From Erinaceus europaeus (Eukaryota > Chordata > Mammalia > Eulipotyphla > Erinaceidae), in assembly GCF_950295315.1 (NCBI RefSeq), contig NC_080181.1, positions 36,919,375 to 36,983,374 on the forward strand: 64,000 bases of DNA, given 5' to 3'. This document shows positions 22,334-34,693 of this stretch, piece after piece. The first letter of the stretch is position 1. Each line of letters starts with the position of its first letter. The notes under the pieces were generated by a model. That model worked only from the letters and a program-made list of their open reading frames with translations, was not told the origin of the DNA and did not search any database. A program made the position numbers and the translations under genes.

Positions 22334-25300
22334 ACTTGCACCTGTGTGCGAATCTAAAAAAGAAAAAAAAAAGCCTAGGCGCAATCAAGACAAACCACTT
22401 GCACCTGTGTGCGAATCTTCAAAAAAAAAAAAAAAACTAGGCGCAATCAACACAAACCACTTGCCTCTGTGTGCTATTAAAAAAAAATTGCTAGGCGCAA
22501 TCAAGACAATACACTTGCACCTGTGTGCGAATTGAAAAAAAAATCCTAGGCGCAATCAGGACAAAACACTTGCAACTATGTGCAAATCTTAAAAAAAAAA
22601 AAAAAAAAACCAAGGCGCAATCAAGTCAAACCACTTGCACCAGTGTGCGAATCTAAAAAAAAAAAAGCCGAAGGCACAATCAAGACAAACCACTTGCACC
22701 TGTGTGCGAATCTTCAAAAAAAAAAAAAAAAAACTATGCATAATCAAGACAAACCACTTGCACCTGTGTGTGAATCTACAAAAAAAATAGGCGTAATCAA
22801 GACAAACCACTTGCACCAGTGTGCGAATCTTCAAAAAAAAAACCTAGGCGCAATCAAGACAAACCACTTGCACCTTTGTGAGAATCTAAAAAAAAAAAAA
22901 AAAATCCTAGGCGCAATCAAGATAAACCACTTGCACCTGTGTACAAATCTTCAAAAAAAAAAAAACCAAGGCGCAATCAAGACAAACCACTTGCACCTGT
23001 GTGCGAATCTACAACAAAAAAAACCAAGGCGTAATCAAGAGAAACCAATTGCACCTGTGTGCGAATCTAAAACAATCCTAGGCGCCATCAAGACAAACCA
23101 CTTGCACCTGTGTGCGAATCTACAAAAAAAAAAAAACACATAGGCACAATCAAGACAAACCACTTGAACCTGTGTACGAATCTACAACAAAAAAAACCAA
23201 GGCATAATCAAGAGAAACCAATGCACCTGTGTGCGGTTCTACAAACTACACACACCTGGGCGCAATCAAGACAAACCACTTGCACCTGTGTGCGAATCAA
23301 AAAAAAAAATCCTAGGCGCAATCAAGACAAAACACTTGCACCTATGTGCGAATCTTCAAAAAAAAAAAAAAAAAAAAAACCAAGGCGCAATCAAGTCAAA
23401 CCTATTGCACCTGTGTGCTAATCTAAAAAAAATAAGCCTAGGCGCAATCAAGAAAAACCAATTGCACCTGTGTGAGAATCTAAAAATAAAATCCTAGGCG
23501 CAATCACGACAAACCACTTGCACCTGTGTGGGAATCTACACAAAAAAAAAAAACATAGGCACAATCAAGACAAACCACTTGCACCTGTGTGCGAATCTAC
23601 AACAAAAAAAACCAAGGCATAATCAAGAGAAACCAATTGCACTTGTGTGCGAATCTACAATCAACACATACCTGTGCGCAATCAAGACAAACCACTTGCA
23701 CCTGTGTGAGAATCTAAAAAAAAAATAAACCTAGGCGCAATCAAGACAAACCACTTGCACGTGTGTGAGAATCTAAAAAAAAAAAATCCTAGGCGCAATG
23801 AAGACAAACCACTTGCACCTGTGTGCGAATCTACAAAAAAAAAAACATAGACACAATCAAGACAAACCACTTGCACCTATGTGCGAATCTACAAAAAAAA
23901 AACATAGGCACAATCAAGACAAACCACTTGCACCTATGTGCGAATCTACAACAGAAAAAACCAAGGGGTAATCAAGAGAAACCAATTGCACCTGTGTGCG
24001 AATCTACAAACAACACACACCTGGGCTCAATCAAGACAAAACACGTGCACCTGTGTGCGAATCTAAAAAAAAAAAATACCTGGGCGCAATCAAGACAAAC
24101 CACTTGCACCTGTGTGCGAATCTTCAAAAAAAAAAAAAAACAGGCACAATCAAGAAAAACCACTTGCACGTGTGCGAAACTACAACAAAAAAACCAAGGC
24201 GTAATCAAGAGAAACCAATTGCACTGTGTGCGAATCTACAAACAACACACACCTGGGCACAATCAAGACAAACCACTTGCACATGTGTGCGAATCTAAAA
24301 AAAAAAAACCTAGGCGCTATCAAGACAAACCACTTGCACCTGCGTGAGAATCTAAAAAAAAAAAAAATCCTGGGCGCAATCTAGACAAACCACTTGCACC
24401 TGTGTACAAATCTTCAAAAAAAAAAAAAAAACCAAGGCGCAATCAAGACAAACCACTTGCACCTGTGTGCGAATCTACAAAAAAAAAACATAGGCACAAT
24501 CAAGACAAACCACTTGGACCTGTGTGCGAATCTACAACAAAAAAAATCAAGGCGTAATCAAGAGAAACCAATTGCACCTGTGTGCGAATCTACAAACAAC
24601 ACACACCTGGGCTCAATCAAGACAAACCACTTGCACCTGTGTGAGAATCTAAAAAAAAAAATCCTAGGCGCAATCAAGACAAACCACTTGAACCTGTGTG
24701 CGAATCTACAAAAAATAAAATCCTAGGCGCAATCAATTCAAACCACTTGCATCTGTGTGCGAAACTATAAACAACACACAATTGGGGTCAATCATGACAA
24801 ACCACTTGCACCTGTGTGGGAATCTGAAAACAACACACACCTGGGCACATTCAAGTGAAACCACTTGCAACTGTGTGCAAATCTAAAAACAACACACACC
24901 TGGGCCGAATCAAGATCAACCAATTGCACCTGTGTGTGAATCTACAAAAAACAAAAACCTAGGTGCAATAAAGACAAACCATTTGCACCTGTGTGCGAAG
25001 CTTCAAAAAAAAATAGTCACAACAAGACAAACCACTTGCAACTGTGGGCAAATCTACAAGAAAAAAAAAAAACAAGGCATAATCAAGAGAAACCAATTTC
25101 ATCTGTGTGCGAATCTACAAACAAAACACACCTGGGCGCAATCAAGACAAACAACTTGCACCTGTGTGCGAATCTTCAAAAAAAAAAAAAAACCTAGGTG
25201 CAATCAAGACAAACCACTTGCACCTGTGTGCGAATCTTCAAAAAAAAAAAAAAAAAAACCTAGGTGCAATCAAGACAAACCACTTGCACCTGTGTGCGAT

Positions 25301-26544
25301 CTTCACAAAAAAAAAAAAAAACCTAGGTGCAATCAAGACAAACCACTTGCACCTGTGTGCGAATCTACAAAAAAAAACATAGGCACAATCAAGACAAACC
25401 ACTTGCACCTGTGTGCGAATCTACAACAAAAAAAATCAAGGCGTAATCAAGAGAAACCAATTGCACCTGTGTGCGAATCTACAAACAACACACACCTGGG
25501 CTCAATCAAGACAAACCACTTGCACCTGTGTGAGAATCTAAAAAAAATAATCCTAGGCGTAATCAAGACAAACCACTTGAATCTGTGTTCGAATCTACAA
25601 AAAATAAAATCCTAGGCGCAATCAATTCAAACAACTTGCACCTGTGTGCGAAACTATAAACAACACACACCTGGGGGCAATCATGACAAACCACTTGCAC
25701 CTGTGTGGGAATCTGAAAACAACACACACCTGGGCACATTCAAGTGAAACCACTTGCAACTGTGTGCATATCTAAAAACAACACACACCTGTGCAGAATC
25801 AAGATCAACCAATTGCACCTGTGTGTGAATCTACAAAAAACAAAAACCTAGGCGCAATCAAGACAAACCATTTGCACCTGTTTGCGAAGCTTCAAAAAAA
25901 AAAATAGGCACAATCAAGACAAACCACTTGCAACTGTGTGCAAATCTACAAGAAAAAAAAAACCAAGGCATAATCAAGAGAAACCAATTTCACCTGTGTG
26001 CGAATCTACAAACAAAACACACCTGGGCGCAATCAAGACAAACAACTTGCACCTGTGTGCGAATCTTCAAAAAAAAAAAAACCTAGGCGCAATCAAGACA
26101 AACGACTTGCACCTGTGTGCGAATCTTCAAAAAAAAAAAAAACTAGGCGCAATCAAGACAAACCACTTACACCTGTGTACGAATCTAAAAAAAAAAAAAC
26201 AATCCTAGGCGCCATCAAGACAAACTAATTGCACCTGTGTGCGAATCTAGAAACAACACATACCTGGGTGCAATCAACACAAACCACTTGCACCTGTGTG
26301 CTAATATTCAAAATAAAAACCTAGGCACAATCAAGTCAAACCACTTGCACCTGTGTGTGAATCTACAAAAAAAAAAACCTAGGTGCAATAAAGAGAAACC
26401 ACTTGCACCTCTGTGCGAATCTTCAAAAAAAAAAAAAACCTATGCGTAATCAAGACAAACCACTTGCACCTGTGTGCGAATCTTCAAAAAAAAGCATAGG
26501 CACAATCAAGACAAACAACTTGCACCTGTTTGCAAATCTACAAC

Positions 26545-26563
26545 AAAAAAACCAAGGCGTAAT
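26545..26563. other. Uninterrupted paralog of the retrotransposon target site
   Basis: AAAAAAACCAAGGCGTAAT is here followed directly by GAAGAGAAACCAATTG. This is the same order that the element splits at 34,061. About 2 kb of matching variant monomers precede both places, so this is a paralogous empty site. Confidence 0.75.
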
Positions 26564-29500
26564 GAAGAGAAACCAATTGCACCTGTGTGTGAATCTAAAA
26601 AAGAAAAATGCTAGGCGCAATCAAGACAAACCACTTTCACCTGTGTGCGAATCGAAAAAAAAAATCCTAGGCGCAATCAAGACAAAAAACTTCCACCTGT
26701 GTGCAAATCTTCAAAAAAAGAAAAAAAAAACAAGGCGCAATCAAGTCAAACCACTTGCGAATCTAAAAAAAAAAAAAGGCCGAGGCACAATCAAGACAAA
26801 CCACTTGCACCTGTGTGCGAATCTCCAAAAAAAAAAAAAAAAACTAGGCGCAATCAAGACAAACCACTTGCACCTGTGTGCGAATCTACAAAAATAATCC
26901 TAGACACAATCAAGACAAAACACTTGCACCTGTGTGTGAATCTACAAAATAACCTAGGCTCAATCAAGACAAACCATTTGCACCTGTGTGCGAATCTTCA
27001 AAAAAAAAAAAAAACCTACGGGTAATCAAGACAAAACACTTGCACCTGTGTGTGAATCTAGAAAAAAATGCCTAGGCGCAATCAAGACAAACCACTTGCA
27101 CCTGTGAGCGAATCTCCAAAAAAATAAAAAAAATAAAAAAAAAAACTAGACGCAATCAAGACAAACCACTTGCACATGTGTGAGAATCTTCAAAAACAAA
27201 ACATCGGCACAATCAAGAAAAACCACTTGCACGTGTACGAATCTACAACAAAAAAAACCAAGGTGTAATCAAGAGAAACCGATTGCATATGTGTGCGAAT
27301 CTACAAACAACACACACCTGGGCGCAATCAAGACAAATCACTTGCACCTGTGTGCGAATCTAAAAAAAAAATTCCTATGCGCAATCAAGACAAACCACTT
27401 GCACCTGTGTGGGAATCTAAAAAAAAAAAATCCTGGGTCCAATCTAGACAAACCACTTGCACCTGTGTACAAATCTTCAAAAAAAAAAAAAAAACCAAGG
27501 CGCAATCAAGACAAACCAATTGCACCTGTGTGCGAATCTACAAAAAAAAAAAAAACATAGGCACAATCAAGACAAACCACTTGCACCTGTGTGCGAATCT
27601 ACAACAAAAAAAATCAAGGCGTAATCAAGAGAAACCAATTGCACCTGTGTGCAAATCTAAAAACAACACACACCTGGGCCGAATCAAGATCAACCAATTG
27701 CAACTGTGTGTGAATCTACAAAAAACAAAAACCTAGGCGCAATCAAGACAAACCACTTTCACCTGTGTGCGAAGCTTCCAAAAAAAATAGGCACAATCAG
27801 ACAAACCACTTGCACCTGTTTGCGAATCTAAAAAAAAATGCTAGGCGCAATAAAGACAAACCACTTTCACTTGTGTGTGAATCTACAAAAAAACCTAGGC
27901 GCAATCAAGACAAACCACTTGCACCTGTGTTCGAATCTTCAAAAAAAAAAAAACCTATGCATAATCAAGACAAACCACTTGCACCTGTGTGTGAATCTAC
28001 AAAAAAAAAAAAAAACCTAGGTACAATCAAGACAAACCACTTGCACCTGTGTGCGAATCGAAAAAAAAAAAAAAACCTAGGCGCAATCAACACAAACCAC
28101 TTGCACCTGTGTGGGAATCGAAAAAAAAATCCTAGGCACAATCAAGACAAACCACTTGCACCTGTGTGCGAATCTTCAAAAAAAAAAAAAAAAACCTCGG
28201 CGCAATCAAGACAAACCACTCGCACCTGTGTGAGAATCTAAAAACAAAAATCCTAGGCGCAATCAAGACAAACCACTTGCACCTGTGTGCGAATCTTCAA
28301 AAAAAAAAAAAAACCAAAACGCATCAAGACAAACCACTTGCACCTGTATGCGAATCTACGACAAACAAAACCCAGGCGTAATCAAGAGAAAACAATTGCA
28401 CCTATGTGCGAATATACAAACAACACACACCTGGGCGCAATCAAGACAAACCACTTGCACCTGTGTGCGAATCTAAAAAAAAAAAATAAAAACCTAGGCG
28501 CAATCAAGACAAACCACTTGCACCTGTGTGAGAATCTAAAAAAAAAAAAATCCAAGGCGCAATCAAGACAAACCACTTGCACCTGTGTACAAACCTACAA
28601 AAAAAAAAAAAAAAGACGCAATCAAGACAAACCACTTGCAACTGTGTGAGGATCTAAAAATAAAAATCCTAGGCGCAATCAAGACAAACCACTTGCACCG
28701 TGTGTGAATCTACAAAAAAAATACCAAGGCGCAATCAAGACAAACCACTTGCAAATGTGTGAGAATCTAAAAAAAAAATCCTAGGCTCAATCAAGACAAA
28801 CCACTTGCACCTGTGTGCGAATCTCCAAAAAATAAAATCCTAGGTGCAATCAATTCAAACCACTTGCACCTGTGTGTGAATCTACAAAAAAAAAAAAACC
28901 TAGGCGCAATCAAGACAAACCACTTGCACCTGTGTACAAATCTTCAAAAAAAAAAAAAACCAAGGAGCAATCAAAACAAACCATTTGCACCTGTGTGCGA
29001 ATCTAAAAAAAAAAAAAAAAACCTAGGCGCAATCAAGACAAAACACTTGCACCTGTGTGCGAATCTCCAAAAAAAAAAAAAAAAAACTAGGCGCAAACAA
29101 GACAAATAAATTGCTCCTGTGTGCGAATCTTCAAAAAAAAACATAGGCACAATCAAGACTAACCACTTGCACCTGTGTGCGAATCTACAACAAAAAAAAA
29201 CCAAGGCGTAATCAAGAGAAATCAGTTGCACCTGTGTGCGAATCTAGAAACAACACACACCTGGGCGCAATCAAGACAAACCACTAGCACCTCTGTGTGA
29301 ATCTACAAAAAAAAACCTAGGCGCAATCACTAGAAACCACTTGAAACTGTGTGCGAATCTCCAAAAAAAGAAAAAAAAAAAAAAAACAAGCCGCGATCAA
29401 GACAAACCACTTGCACCTATGTGAAAATCTTCAAAAAAAAAAAAAAAAGGCGCAGTCAAGTCAAACCACTTTCACCTGTGTGCGAATCTAAAAAAAAAAA

Positions 29501-32500
29501 AAAAAAAAAAAAGCCTAGGCGCAATCAAGACAAACCACTTGCACCTGTGTGCGAATCTTCAAAAAAAAAAAAAAAAAACTAGGCGCAATCAAGAAAAACC
29601 TCTTGCACCTGTGTGCATAACTATAAACAACACACACCTAGGGGCAATCATGACAAACCACTTGCACCTGTGTGGGAATCTGAAAACAACACACACCTGG
29701 GCACATTCAAGTGAAACCACTTGCAACTGTGTGCAAATCTAAAAACAACACACACCTGGGCAGAATCAAGATCAACCAATTGCACCTGTGTGTGAATCTA
29801 CATAAACAAAAACCTAGGCGCAATCAAGACAAACCATTTGCACCTGTGTGCGAATCTTCAAAAAAAAAAAAAACCTAGGTGCAATCAAGACAAACCACTT
29901 GCACCTGTGTGAGAATCTTAAAAAAAAATGCTAGGCGCAATCAACACAAACCACTTGAACCTCTGTGTGAACTTCAAAAAAAAAAAAAAAAAAACAAGGC
30001 GCAATCAAGACAAATCACTTGCACCTGAGTGCGAGTCTAAAAAAAGAAAATCCTAGGCTCAATCAAGACAGACCACTTGCACTTGTGTGCGAATCTACAA
30101 CAAAAAAAACCAAGGCGTAATCAAGAGAAAGCAATTTCACCTGTGTGCAAATCTACAAACAACACACACCTGGGCGCATTGAAGACAAACCACTTGCACC
30201 TGAGTGCGAATCTTCAAAAAAAAAAAACTTAGGCGCAATCAAGACAAACCACTTGCACCTGTGTGCGAATCTACAAAAAAAAAAAAAACATAGGCACAAT
30301 CAAGAAAAACCACTTGCATCTTGTGCGAATCTACAACAAAGAAAACCAAGGCGTAATCAAGAGAAACCAATTTCACCTGTGTGCGAATCTACAAACAACA
30401 AACACCTGGGCGCAATCAATACAAACCACTTACACCTGTGTGCGAATCGAAAAAAAAAATGCTGGCGAAATCAGGACAAAACACTTGCACCTATGTGCAA
30501 ATCTTCATTAAAAAAAAAGGCGCAATCAAGTCAAACCACTTGAACCTGTGTGCGAATCTAAAAAAAAAAAAAAAAGCCTAGGCGCAATCAAGACAAAACA
30601 CTTGCACCTGTGTGCGAATCTTCAAAAAAAAAAAAAATAGGCGCAATCAAGACAAACCACTTGCACCTGTGTGCGAATCTTCAAAAAAAAAAAACCTATG
30701 CATAATCAAGACAAACCACTTGCACCTGTGTGTGAATCTACAAAAAAAAAACCTAGGCGAAATCAAGACAAACCACTTGCACCTGTGTGCGAATCTCAAA
30801 AAAAAAAAAAAAAACTAGGCGTAATCAAGACAAACCACTTGCACCTGTGTGCGAATCTAAAAAAAAAAAAAACATAGGCGCAATCAAGACAAACCACTTG
30901 CACCTGTGTGGGAATCTGAAAACAAGTCACACCTGAGCACATTCAAGAGAAACCACTTGCGACTGTGTGCAAATAAAAAACAACACACACCTGGGCGGAA
31001 TCAATATCAACCAATTGCACCTGTGTGTGAATCTTCAAAAAACAAAAACGTAGGCGCTATCAAGGCAAACCACTTGCACCTGGGTGCGAATCTTCAAAAA
31101 AAAAAAACATAGGCACAAACAAGACAAACCACTTGCACCTTTGTGCGAATCTACAACAAAAAAACCAAGTCATAATCAAGAGAAACCAATTGCACCTGTG
31201 TGCAAATCTACAAACACACACCTGAGCGCAATCAAGACAAACCACTTGCACCTGTGTGCGAATCTTCAAAAAAAAAAAAAACCGAGGCGCAATCAAGACA
31301 AACCACTTGCACGTGTGTGAGAATCTAAAAAAAAAAAAATCCTAGGCGCAATGAAGACAAACCACTTGCACCTGTGTGCGAATCTACAAAAAAAAAACAT
31401 AGGCACAATCAAGACAAACCACTTGCACCTATGTGCGAATCTACAACAGAAAAAACCAAGGCGTAATCAAGAGAAACCAATTTCACCTGTGTGCGAATCT
31501 ACAAACAGCACACACCTGGGCTCAATCAAGACAAAACACGTGCACCTGTGTGCGAATCTAAAAAAAAAAAATACCTGGGCGCAATCAAGACAAACCACTT
31601 GCACCTGTGTGCGAATCTTCAAAAAAAAAAAAACAGGCACAATCAAGAAAAACCACTTGCACGTGTGCGAAACTACAACAAAAAAAACCAAGGCGTAATC
31701 AAGAGAAACCAATTGCACATGTGTGCGAATCTACAAACAACACACACCTGGGCACAATCAAGACAAACCACTTGCACCTGTGTGCGAATCTAAAAAAAAA
31801 AATACCTGGGCGCAATCAAGACAAACCACTTGCACCTGTGTGCGAATCTAAAAAAAAAAAACCTAGGCGCAATCAAGACAAACTTCTTGCACCTGCTTTA
31901 GAATCTAAAAAAAAAAAAAAAAATCCTGGGCGCAATCTAGACAAACCACTTGCACCTGTGTACAAATCTTCAAAAAAAAAAAAAAACCAAGGCGCAATCA
32001 AGACAAACCACTTGCACCTGTGTGCGAATCTACAAAAAAAAAAAAACATAGGCACAATCAAGACAAACCACTTGGACCTGTGTGCGAATCTACAACAAAA
32101 AAAATCAAGGCGTAATCAAGAGAAACCAATTGCACCTGTGTGCGAATCTACAAACAACACACACCTGGGCTCAATCAAGCCAAACCACTTGCACTTGTGT
32201 GAGAATCTAAAAAAAAAAACCCTAGGCGCAATCAAGACAAACCACTTGAACCTGTGTGCGAATCTACAAAAAATAAAATCCTAGGCGCAATCAATTCAAA
32301 CCACTTGCATCTGTGTGCGAAACTATAAACAACACACAATTGGGGTCAATCATGACAAACCACTTGCACCTGTGTGGGAATCTGAAAACAACACACAACT
32401 GGGCACATTCAAGTAAAACCACTTGCAACTGTGTGCAAATCTAAAAACAACACACACCTGGGCCGAATCAAGATCAACCAATTGCACCTGTGTGTGAATC

Positions 32501-34042
32501 TACAAAAAACAAAAACCTAGGCGCAATAAAGACAAACCATTTGCACCTGTGTGCGAAGCTTCAAAAAAAAAAATAGGCACAATCAAGACAAACCACTTGC
32601 AACTGTGGGCAAATCTACAAGAAAAAAAAAACCAAGGCATAATCAAGAGAAACCAATTTCACCTGTGTGCGAATCTACAAACAAAACACACCTGGGCGCA
32701 ATCAAGACAAACAACTTGCACCTGTGTGCGAATCTTCAAAAAAAAAAAAAAAACCTAGGTGCAATCAAGACAAACCACTTGCACCTGTGTGCGAATCTAC
32801 AAAAAAAAACATAGGCACAATCAAGACAAACCACTTGCACCTGTGTGCGAATTTACAACAAAAAAAATCAAGGCGTAATCAAGAGAAACCAATTGCACCT
32901 GTGTGCGAATCTACAAACAACACACACCTGGGCTCAATCGAGACAAACCACTTGCACCTGTGTGCGAATCTAAAAAAAAAAAAATCTGGGCGCAATCAAG
33001 ACAAACCACTTGCACCTGTGTGAGAATCTAAAAAAAAAAATCCTAGGCGCAATCAAGACAAACCACTTGAACCTGTGCTCGAATCTACAAAAAATAAAAT
33101 CCTAGGCGCAATCAATTCAAACAACTTGCACCTGTGTGCGAAACTATAAACAACACACACCTGGGGGCAATCATGACAAACCACTTGCACCTGTGTGGGA
33201 ATCTGAAAACAACACACACCTGGGCACATTCAAGTGAAACCACTTGCAACTGTGTGCATATCTAAAAACAACACACACCTGTGCAGAATCAAGATCAACC
33301 AATTGCACCTGTGTGTGAATCTACAAAAAACAAAAACCTAGGCGCAATCAAGACAAACCATTTGCACCTGTTTGCGAAGCTTCAAAAAAAAAATAGGCAC
33401 AATCAAGACAAACCACTTGCAACTGTGTGCAAATCTACAAGAAAAAAAAACCAAGGCATAATCAAGAGAAACCAATTTCACCTGTGTGCGAATCTACAAA
33501 CAAAACACACCTGGGCGCAATCAAGACAAACAACTTGCACCTGTGTGCGAATCTTAAAAAAAAAAAAAAAAAAACCTAGGCGCAATCAAGACAAACGACT
33601 TGCACCTGTGTGCGAATCTTCAAAAAAAAAAAAAAAAAACTAGGCGCAATCAAGACAAACCACTTACACCTGTGTGCGAATCTAAAAAAAAAAAAAAAAA
33701 TCCTAGGCGCCATCAAGACAAACCAATTGCACCTGTGTGCGAATCTAGAAACAACACACACCTGGGTGCAATCAACACAAACCACTTGCACCTGTGTGCT
33801 AATATTCAAAATAAAAACCTAGGCACAATCAAGACAAACCACTTGCACCTGTGTGTGAATCTACAAAAAAAAACCTAGGTGCAATCAAGAGAAACCACTT
33901 GCACCTCTGTGCGAATCTTCAAAAAAAAAAAAAAAACCTATGCGTAATCAAGACAAACCACTTGCACCGGTGTGCGAATCTTCAAAAAAAAGCATAGGCA
34001 CAATCAAGACAAACAACTTGCACCTGTTTGCAAATCTACAAC

Positions 34043-34061
34043 AAAAAAACCAAGGCGTAAT
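34043..34061 (+). repeat. Target-site duplication, 5' copy
   Basis: AAAAAAACCAAGGCGTAAT, 19 bp of satellite sequence, is repeated exactly at 34,675-34,693. It is the expected footprint of target-primed reverse transcription. Confidence 0.85.
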
Positions 34062-34674
34062 TTCATCCCAGGTAGTTCACTTTCTAACAAAGTCCCATAA
34101 CCTAGACATACACCAGTTTCTGTGAGAGAGAGCGTATGCGCACACGTATCCATAAACTACTACAAAATATATACCTGAAAGCAGGATTACACTAGAGTTT
34201 GCAGTGAGTACCTCCCCAACACTTCCTATCCACTATTCCAATCTTGGGATCCATGTTTGCTCAACAAATTGTTTGGCTTTGTATGTTAACTCTCTTTTCA
34301 ATCACCAGGTTCCAGATGCCACCAGGATGCTGGCTAGGCTTCCCTGGATTGAAGACCCCACCAATGTGTCCTGGAGCTCAGCTTCCCCAGAGACACACCC
34401 TACTAGGGAAAGAGAGAGGCAGACTGGGAGTATGGACCGACCAGTCAACGCCCATGTTCAGCGGGGAAGCAATTACAGAAGCCAGACCCTCTACCTTCTG
34501 CAACCCTCAACGACCCGGGGTCCATGCTCCCAGAGGGCTAGAGAATGGGAAGGCTATCATGGGAGAGGGTGGGTTATGGGGATTGGGTGGTGGGAATTGT
34601 GTGGAGTTGTACCCCTCCTACCTTATGCTTTTGTTCACTAATCCTTTCTTAAATTAAAAATTTAAATAAAAAAA
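34062..34674 (+). mobile_element. 5'-truncated non-LTR retrotransposon 3' end (hedgehog L1 3' UTR-like)
   Basis: This unique sequence of about 613 bp is unlike any satellite monomer. It contains TTGGCTTTGTATGTTAACTC and, near the end, GGTGGGAATTGTGTGGAG with TTGTACCCCTCC. It finishes in TTAAATAAA plus an A run. It is flanked by a perfect 19-bp target-site duplication. The 3' sequence resembles the very common hedgehog L1 3' UTR as I remember it. No endonuclease or reverse transcriptase coding sequence is present, so it is a dead-on-arrival copy. Open frames inside (about 34,204-34,657) are incidental. A family other than L1 with the same 3' end cannot be excluded. Confidence 0.78.
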
Positions 34675-34693
34675 AAAAAAACCAAGGCGTAAT
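34675..34693 (+). repeat. Target-site duplication, 3' copy
   Basis: It is identical to 34,043-34,061. Its leading A residues merge with the element's poly(A) tail, so the exact tail length is ambiguous. Confidence 0.85.

Larger units (their letters stand above)
17279..34061. repeat. Short satellite array, main block before the retrotransposon
   Basis: Tandem monomers of about 57 bp (roughly 54-70, set by A-tract length). The core holds AATCAAGACAAACCACTTG and then CACCTGTGTGCGAATCT, with two back-to-back E-box hexamers. Linkers are of two kinds: A-tracts of 7-20 ending in CCTAGGCG or CCAAGGCG, or AAACAACACACACCTGGGCG. Variants such as GAGAAACCAATTG alternate with the main form and create higher-order repeats. 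Some 280 monomers are estimated from length. No unit-like or gene-like sequence interrupts it. Confidence 0.95.

Noticed and set aside
22580..23143. Long frames in the satellite encoding Lys-rich [16 protein letters not shown] repeats
   Set aside because: They follow from a stop-poor 57-bp repeat with variable A-tracts. The frame changes from monomer to monomer, and no start context or domain is visible.
34204..34657. Open frames of 137-145 codons inside the inserted element
   Set aside because: They lie in a 3' UTR-like part of a 5'-truncated retrotransposon and resemble no L1 protein.
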